34,612 nucleotides of DNA from Syntrophomonadaceae bacterium. Its GTDB lineage: Bacteria > Bacillota > Syntrophomonadia > Syntrophomonadales > Syntrophomonadaceae. Positions 30,784-34,612 of the stretch are shown here, one piece after another. The first letter of the stretch is position 1, and each line of letters opens with the position of its first letter. The notes beneath the pieces were generated by a model that saw only the letters and a program-made list of their open reading frames with translations, was not told where the DNA came from and did not search any database. Both the position numbers and the translations under genes were made by a program. The DNA lies in assembly GCA_028692415.1 (NCBI GenBank), contig JAQUXM010000018.1, positions 1 through 34,612 on the forward strand. Direction: 5' to 3'.

Positions 30784-30825
30784 ACTAATTGCGAGCGTAG
30801 CGCGGCAATCTATTAGAATCTTCCC
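30784..30825. repeat. ATTGCGAG...CGCGGCAAT repeat, copy 2 (shortened)
   Basis: ACTAATTGCGAGCGTAGCGC followed by GGCAATCTATTAG and CTTCCC. It matches copy 1 with internal deletions and a 9-nt insertion before CTTCCC. Confidence 0.65.
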
Positions 30826-30882
30826 AGTCTTTATTAAAGCCATCATCTATTTTCTCTTTAGTTCGCATACTCGTATTGTTAT

Positions 30883-30952
30883 ATCCCGCCGCTTGTTTTG
30901 TTAAAAGGCCCCCGCTTAAAGAAACGGGAAACATCTTTCCGTCTCGTTATAA
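30883..30952 (-). repeat. TATAACGAGGCG structured repeat, copy R4 (inverted, 5' half)
   Basis: On the minus strand it reads TTATAACGAGACGGAAAGAT, then a CCCGTTT/AAGCGGG hairpin, TTTAACAAAACAAGCGGCGG. It ends flush against the right terminal inverted repeat of the 393-bp element. Confidence 0.75.
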
Positions 30953-31056
30953 GTCAACTGCGAAAGTTTAGTTAATTAACTCTTTTTCACTGAATTTTTA
31001 GCTTTGGTTTAACAAAAATTTAATATCCAACCCTTAAACTATAAGCAAGGAAAAAA

Positions 31057-33414
31057 ATGCTAAGTGTATCGGGGGTAGAGAGATTGCCACAAAACACTGG
31101 TTTTAAGAATAATTTTTTTAAACTAATGCAAGAATGCTTTAAACCTGCCAAGAAAACCCTGGTGGACAGGACTACCAAATTGCCTACCTTAATATCTATC
31201 TTCCCCAAACTAGACCGCTTAATGTCGAACATACCGGTAGGTATGTTATATATTGACCTGGAAGGGTTTAAAGAAATAGAAACCATTTATGGGCGCGCAA
31301 TTTGCTCTAAAATACTTTATAATTCCGCACTGGTACTGCACAAAATGCGGATCGATTTCTATGGGCAGCGTAATATACTTACAGCCTGCAGCATAGGCGG
31401 GGACGATTTTGCGGTTTTTATTGAATCACCTCATGCCATGGACGATTTTGAGGAAGAATACCTGGCTTTAAAAAGGCAAATTGAAAACGGTATAAACGCA
31501 GCCAACCAATCTTTAGGACTCAATCAACCATTACACGTACACATGGGATATGTCGACCTGCGCAGAATTCCTGATTATCATATCGAGTCTCTGGTATATA
31601 AAGCTCTTAAAGAGGCTACATATATGGCCAAACAATATGATCAAGCCCGTGAGCATGCCAGCTGGCATTTATTGAAAAAAGTATTGGAGCAGAAATCCAT
31701 TGAAATTCTCTATCAACCCATAGTTTCCTTAAAAAGCGGGGATTGTTTGGGATTCGAGGCTCTATCCCGAGGCCCGGCCGGAACCGCTCTGGAGTCACCG
31801 GCTAAAATGTTCAAAGATGCCGAACGTTTTAATTGTCTTATGGAACTTGAAACCCTTTGCCATGATAAAGCGGTTTATAATGCAACGGCTGAGTTGGGGC
31901 AGCGTTATCTTTTTTTGAATATAAGCCCGGCCATATTAAGCACCGGCAACTACCATAAAGGATTAAGGAAGGAAATGCGTAGATTATACGGTATGAATTT
32001 TAATAATGTGGTACTCGAACTAACGGAACGCAATGGCATAGAGGATTACCAGCACTTTAGGGAGGTCTTGCAATATTACCGCCGGCTGGGTTTTATGATA
32101 GCTATTGATGATGCCGGTGCGGGTTACTCAAGTCTGCAGGCTATTGCCGAACTGCAGCCGGAGTTTGTAAAAATCGACATGTCCCTGGTTCAGGGTGTTG
32201 ATAAGAATCCCACCAAAAAAGCTCTTCTGGAAACCTTTGTTGATTTTTCCTATAAGATTGGAGCCCGTATAATTGGCGAAGGTATAGAAACGGAGGAAGA
32301 ACTAATAACCCTGGCTGCTATGGGGTGTGATTATGGTCAGGGTTTTCTATTGGCTCGGCCCGGTACCCTGAATCAGGAAATCCAGCCTCATATAAGGGAA
32401 AAAATACTGCTCAGCAGCAGAAATGGACACCAATTCCAGAATGAACCCTCCAAAATTGGTGACATAGCCATGTATAACAATTGTATTGCCCCAGAAATGC
32501 CTGTTGAAGAGGTAATCGAAATCTTTAATAACAACAAGAGCATAAACGGCATAGTGATTTGCCAGGCCGAAGTTCCTGAGGGATTGATCATGCGCGACCG
32601 GCTCTTTGCCCGCCTGGGCAGCCGCTATGGTTATGATCTCTTTATCAGGCGCTCAGTGGAAGATCTTATGGATCACCATCCTCTGATCCTGCCGTGGTTT
32701 ACTCCCTTGGAAGAAGCCGCCCGCCAGGTTGCTGAACGTTTGGATCAAGGTATTACCGATTATATTGTGGTGACCAGAGAACAACGCTATTCTGGGGTAG
32801 TATCAACTGCTAAAATGCTGGATACCATGGCCAAGCTGCAAATTGATCAGGCCAAAGATGCCAATCCGCTTACGGGACTGCCGGGAAACCGCTGCATAAC
32901 CCGGACCATTTCAGATGCTTTAAGATCAACCTCAGACATCAGTGTATTATATTTTGACCTGGATAATTTTAAAGCATTTAACGATTACTATGGTTTTGCC
33001 CAGGGAGATCGGGCTCTGGCCATGCTGGGCCAGTTGCTGGCGGAAACAGTTAAGAACTGGGGCAATAGTGAAGATCTGGTCGGACATATAGGTGGCGATG
33101 ATTTCGTGATTATAACTACCGGCGACAAAGCTGATTTAATTGCCGCTAATGTAATTGCACGATTCGAGGAGCAGATTACCGAGCTTTATGATCAGTCTTC
33201 GCTGGAACAGGGTTATATAATAGCCGCAGACCGCAGGGGAAAAATAAAGCATTATCCTATCATGAGTTTGTCCGTAGCCGGGGTTAGTAACCATGCCAAT
33301 CATAGCTATGAAAATCATTTGCAGCTTGGCGAAGCAGCGGCGGAGTTGAAGAAAATCGCCAAAGCGCAACAAGGAAGTGCCTACATAAGAGATCCATATG
33401 TTAATACAAGGTAA
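31057..33414 (+). CDS. cyclic-di-GMP protein: GGDEF-like, EAL, CBS pair, GGDEF
   Basis: The 785-aa cytosolic protein has four parts. An N-terminal GGDEF-like domain (about 35-200) has IDLEGFKEI and SIGGDDF. An EAL domain (about 205-455) has GFEALSR, NISP, LELTER, DDAGAGYSSL, VKIDMS and IGEGIETEEEL, so most catalytic positions are present. A CBS pair (about 460-595) follows. A C-terminal GGDEF (about 605-785) has NPLTGLPGN, FDLDNFKAFND and HIGGDDF. It may both make and degrade c-di-GMP, with CBS sensing nucleotides. No membrane helix. The net activity is not predictable. ATG at 31057 has a modest AAGGA site. Confidence 0.88.
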   Translation: MLSVSGVERLPQNTGFKNNFFKLMQECFKPAKKTLVDRTTKLPTLISIFPKLDRLMSNIPVGMLYIDLEGFKEIETIYGRAICSKILYNSALVLHKMRIDFYGQRNILTACSIGGDDFAVFIESPHAMDDFEEEYLALKRQIENGINAANQSLGLNQPLHVHMGYVDLRRIPDYHIESLVYKALKEATYMAKQYDQAREHASWHLLKKVLEQKSIEILYQPIVSLKSGDCLGFEALSRGPAGTALESPAKMFKDAERFNCLMELETLCHDKAVYNATAELGQRYLFLNISPAILSTGNYHKGLRKEMRRLYGMNFNNVVLELTERNGIEDYQHFREVLQYYRRLGFMIAIDDAGAGYSSLQAIAELQPEFVKIDMSLVQGVDKNPTKKALLETFVDFSYKIGARIIGEGIETEEELITLAAMGCDYGQGFLLARPGTLNQEIQPHIREKILLSSRNGHQFQNEPSKIGDIAMYNNCIAPEMPVEEVIEIFNNNKSINGIVICQAEVPEGLIMRDRLFARLGSRYGYDLFIRRSVEDLMDHHPLILPWFTPLEEAARQVAERLDQGITDYIVVTREQRYSGVVSTAKMLDTMAKLQIDQAKDANPLTGLPGNRCITRTISDALRSTSDISVLYFDLDNFKAFNDYYGFAQGDRALAMLGQLLAETVKNWGNSEDLVGHIGGDDFVIITTGDKADLIAANVIARFEEQITELYDQSSLEQGYIIAADRRGKIKHYPIMSLSVAGVSNHANHSYENHLQLGEAAAELKKIAKAQQGSAYIRDPYVNTR

Positions 33415-33430
33415 CGAGGTGAAAAGATGT
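33412..33430 (+). repeat. short TAACGAGG fragment (R6)
   Basis: TAACGAGGTGAAAAGATGTG matches the start of R2 and begins on the stop codon of the GGDEF-EAL gene, so the repeat supplies the TAA. Further right (33440-33540) there are only A/T-rich stems without a T tail. Confidence 0.55.
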
Positions 33431-33551
33431 GCCCTTAAACAGGTTAATTTGAATATTTATATAAATCAAATTACCGCTTTGCCCCAAGAGATCTTCATAA
33501 ATCCAAAGATGAAGCTTACGTCGCAATATCTGCAGGGGATGTTCTGATTTT

Positions 33552-33976
33552 CTAAGCCGTACGGGGATGAAATTGCTCAATCAACCATTGTCTAATTTCG
33601 TCGCTTACCCTGATAAATTGAGCCAGGATCTCAGCTTCGTTGCCCTGGACAGTAGCCGGATCGCTGAAACTATGGCGAATTACCTGTCGCCCGGGAAAAA
33701 AAGGCAGGACTCATGAGCCTTGTCACAAACAGTTATTGCGTAATCAAACACTTCATTTTTAAACTCCTCGATGCTCTTGGAACGGTGAGCCGACATATCT
33801 ATATTTATGTCCGCCATAGCTTTCACAGCGAAAGGGTTTACTCTGGAGGGGGAAGTACCGGCACTATAGACGTCAAAAAAATCCCCGTACATGTTTCGCA
33901 GCAAACCTTCAGCCATTTGCGAACGGGCTGAATTTTGGGTACAGATAAAAATAACTTTTTCTTTTGGGTTTCTCAT
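33552..33976 (-). pseudogene. arsC: arsenate reductase (thioredoxin-coupled LMWP type), frameshifted
   Basis: The N-terminal part (97-98 codons from 33976) has the phosphate loop FICTQNSARSQMAEG (Cys-x5-Arg) and the redox pair in ITVCDKAHESC. It then stops at TAA just after FFPGDR. In another frame the rest of the family follows without break: VIRHSFSDPATVQ, LAQFIRVSDEIRQWL, to a TAG at 33552. Adding one base in the 7-A run (33696-33702 on the plus strand) joins the two into about 141 aa, the normal length. It is either a real single-base deletion or a homopolymer sequencing error. The start has AAGGAGG and lies 14 nt after the glycosyltransferase gene, so the two are an operon. Confidence 0.88.
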
Positions 33977-33990
33977 GTAATAAATCCTCC

Positions 33991-34612
33991 TTATTTTTGA
34001 ATCAAATACGGCAGATTTGTTTTTGGAGCATGATAATCGATAAGCTGATCGCTCAATTCTAAAATACGGTCAAGGGCGTTACCGGTATTAAACGCTTCCA
34101 TATGCCTGGCGATTTTTTGCAGAGAGTCCGGATTTTCAATAAAGCCAGTGACGGTATCATTGATTTCCTTAAAACTTCGGACCCGTAAAGCAAGTCCGTT
34201 ATCCACAAGAATTCGGGCATTTTCTTCCTCCTGTCCGGGGATGGCATAAGGTATCAATAGGGGAAGTTTTTTAGCTATGGCTTCAGAACTGGTAATTCCG
34301 CCTGGTTTGCTGATAAGCAAATGGGCACTATCCATTAAATCGGAGATATTATTGCAATATCCGTATACTATTATTTCCTTATTCAATGCTAATTTATCGC
34401 AACGGGACTCCAGTTCTGTTTTTAAACGATAGTTTTTGCCGCAAACTACCATAATCCTTAAAGGATAGGGGTTATGCAAAAGGATGTTTATAACCCTGAC
34501 CAGATATTTACTGCCCAGGCTTCCCGCCATTAACAATACTGAAAATCTTTTATCAGCCGAATGATTACTCGCCTGCTTATAGAAATCTCTTTTAATCGGT
34601 ATTCCAAATGGA
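33991..34612 (-). CDS. MGDG-synthase/UgtP-like glycosyltransferase, C-terminal part
   Basis: The frame is open to the window edge, so the N-terminus is missing; about 206 residues are seen. It starts with FGIPIKRDFY, then VLLMAGSLGSKYL, GYCNNISDLMDSAHLLISKPG, GGITSSEAIAKKLPLLIP and GQEEENARILVDNGLA, the UDP-sugar-binding half of GT28 enzymes such as processive diacylglycerol glucosyltransferases. It probably makes glycolipids at the cytoplasmic face of the membrane. TTG and ATG codons near 34536 are internal, not starts. Confidence 0.88.
   Translation of the reverse strand, partial: PFGIPIKRDFYKQASNHSADKRFSVLLMAGSLGSKYLVRVINILLHNPYPLRIMVVCGKNYRLKTELESRCDKLALNKEIIVYGYCNNISDLMDSAHLLISKPGGITSSEAIAKKLPLLIPYAIPGQEEENARILVDNGLALRVRSFKEINDTVTGFIENPDSLQKIARHMEAFNTGNALDRILELSDQLIDYHAPKTNLPYLIQK

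Larger units (their letters stand above)
30587..30979. mobile_element. MITE-like 393-bp element with 26-bp terminal inverted repeats
   Basis: The left end TTAATTAATTCAACTTTCGC (30587 on, to 30612) and the complement of the right end (30954-30979) match at 24 of 26 positions, sharing CTTTCGCAGTTGA and outermost TTAATTAA. The inside holds no gene but carries two ATTGCGAG-type repeats and an inverted R4 copy. It therefore looks nested. No transposase is in the window. The gene-free stretch 30570-31056 is essentially this element plus a short A/T-rich upstream region of the next gene. Confidence 0.6.

Noticed and set aside
33420-33551. Terminator for the GGDEF-EAL gene from GGTTAATTTGA/TCAAATTACC and AGATCTTCAT/ATGAAGCT stems
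   Set aside because: The stems are A/T-rich or imperfect and have no T run.
1-34612. CRISPR array, prophage or insertion sequence with transposase
   Set aside because: No regularly spaced repeats, integrase, phage structural gene or transposase frame was seen.

Overview
The window looks like a chromosomal segment of a spore-forming, anaerobic-type Firmicute (class Clostridia). Sporulation genes (pdaB-like, ytxC, splB), a T-box leader, strong AGGAGG ribosome binding sites, an AUU-started infC with an attenuated leader, and a short class III/IV PHA synthase with a phasin-like partner all fit. The combination, and moderate G+C by eye, suggests a Syntrophomonas-like organism. That placement is an inference, not a search result.

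Layout. 1-200: tail of an upstream gene, a possible 26-codon ORF and a terminator. 206-1740 (-): two polysaccharide deacetylases, the second PdaB-like. 1841-2000: promoter, tRNA-Val(GAC), terminator. 2077-2979 (-): an A/T-rich islet with a 56-aa protein and a GNAT protein, resembling a toxin-antitoxin pair. 3198-3706: zinc-ribbon CxxC protein with a ~115-nt leader. 3755-14143: a translation block of ytxC, DUF445, thrS, infC-rpmI-rplT, a TrmH-family methyltransferase, T-box-pheS-pheT, and a HAD protein. 14158-15741 (-): secreted GH26-like glycosidase. 15865-18541: AcuB-like CBS-ACT protein and a PHA module. 18583-19122 (-): lytic transglycosylase. 19337-21004: nucleoside kinase. 21016-22041 (-): spore photoproduct lyase. 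22274-30569: complete phosphate cluster phoP-phoR-[YefM/RelE module]-pstS-pstC-pstA-pstB-phoU. 31057-33414: GGDEF-EAL-CBS-GGDEF protein. 33552-34612 (-): frameshifted arsC and a partial diacylglycerol-type glycosyltransferase.

How the genes work together. PhoR senses phosphate limitation and PhoP should activate pst through Pho-box-like repeats upstream of pstS and pstC. PstSCAB imports phosphate and PhoU feeds back to PhoR. The thrS-infC-rplT-pheST block supplies two aminoacyl-tRNA synthetases, initiation factor 3 and two ribosomal proteins, controlled by an infC leader attenuator and a Phe T-box.

The most unusual layer is intergenic. Three very long near-perfect palindromes (4734-4825, 19192-19273, 28762-28833) share a GGGGACG core but differ at the tips. 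A ~138-bp structured repeat starting TATAACGAGGCG recurs in full or in part at least six times, usually just after a stop codon, with a compensatory base-pair change. A third family links the pheT-HAD and pstB-phoU junctions. A 393-bp composite element with 26-bp terminal inverted repeats follows phoU. Coding oddities are a PheT without its N-terminal tRNA-binding domain, a spore photoproduct lyase with Ala where the catalytic H-donor Cys is expected, and an arsC broken by one base in a homopolymer.
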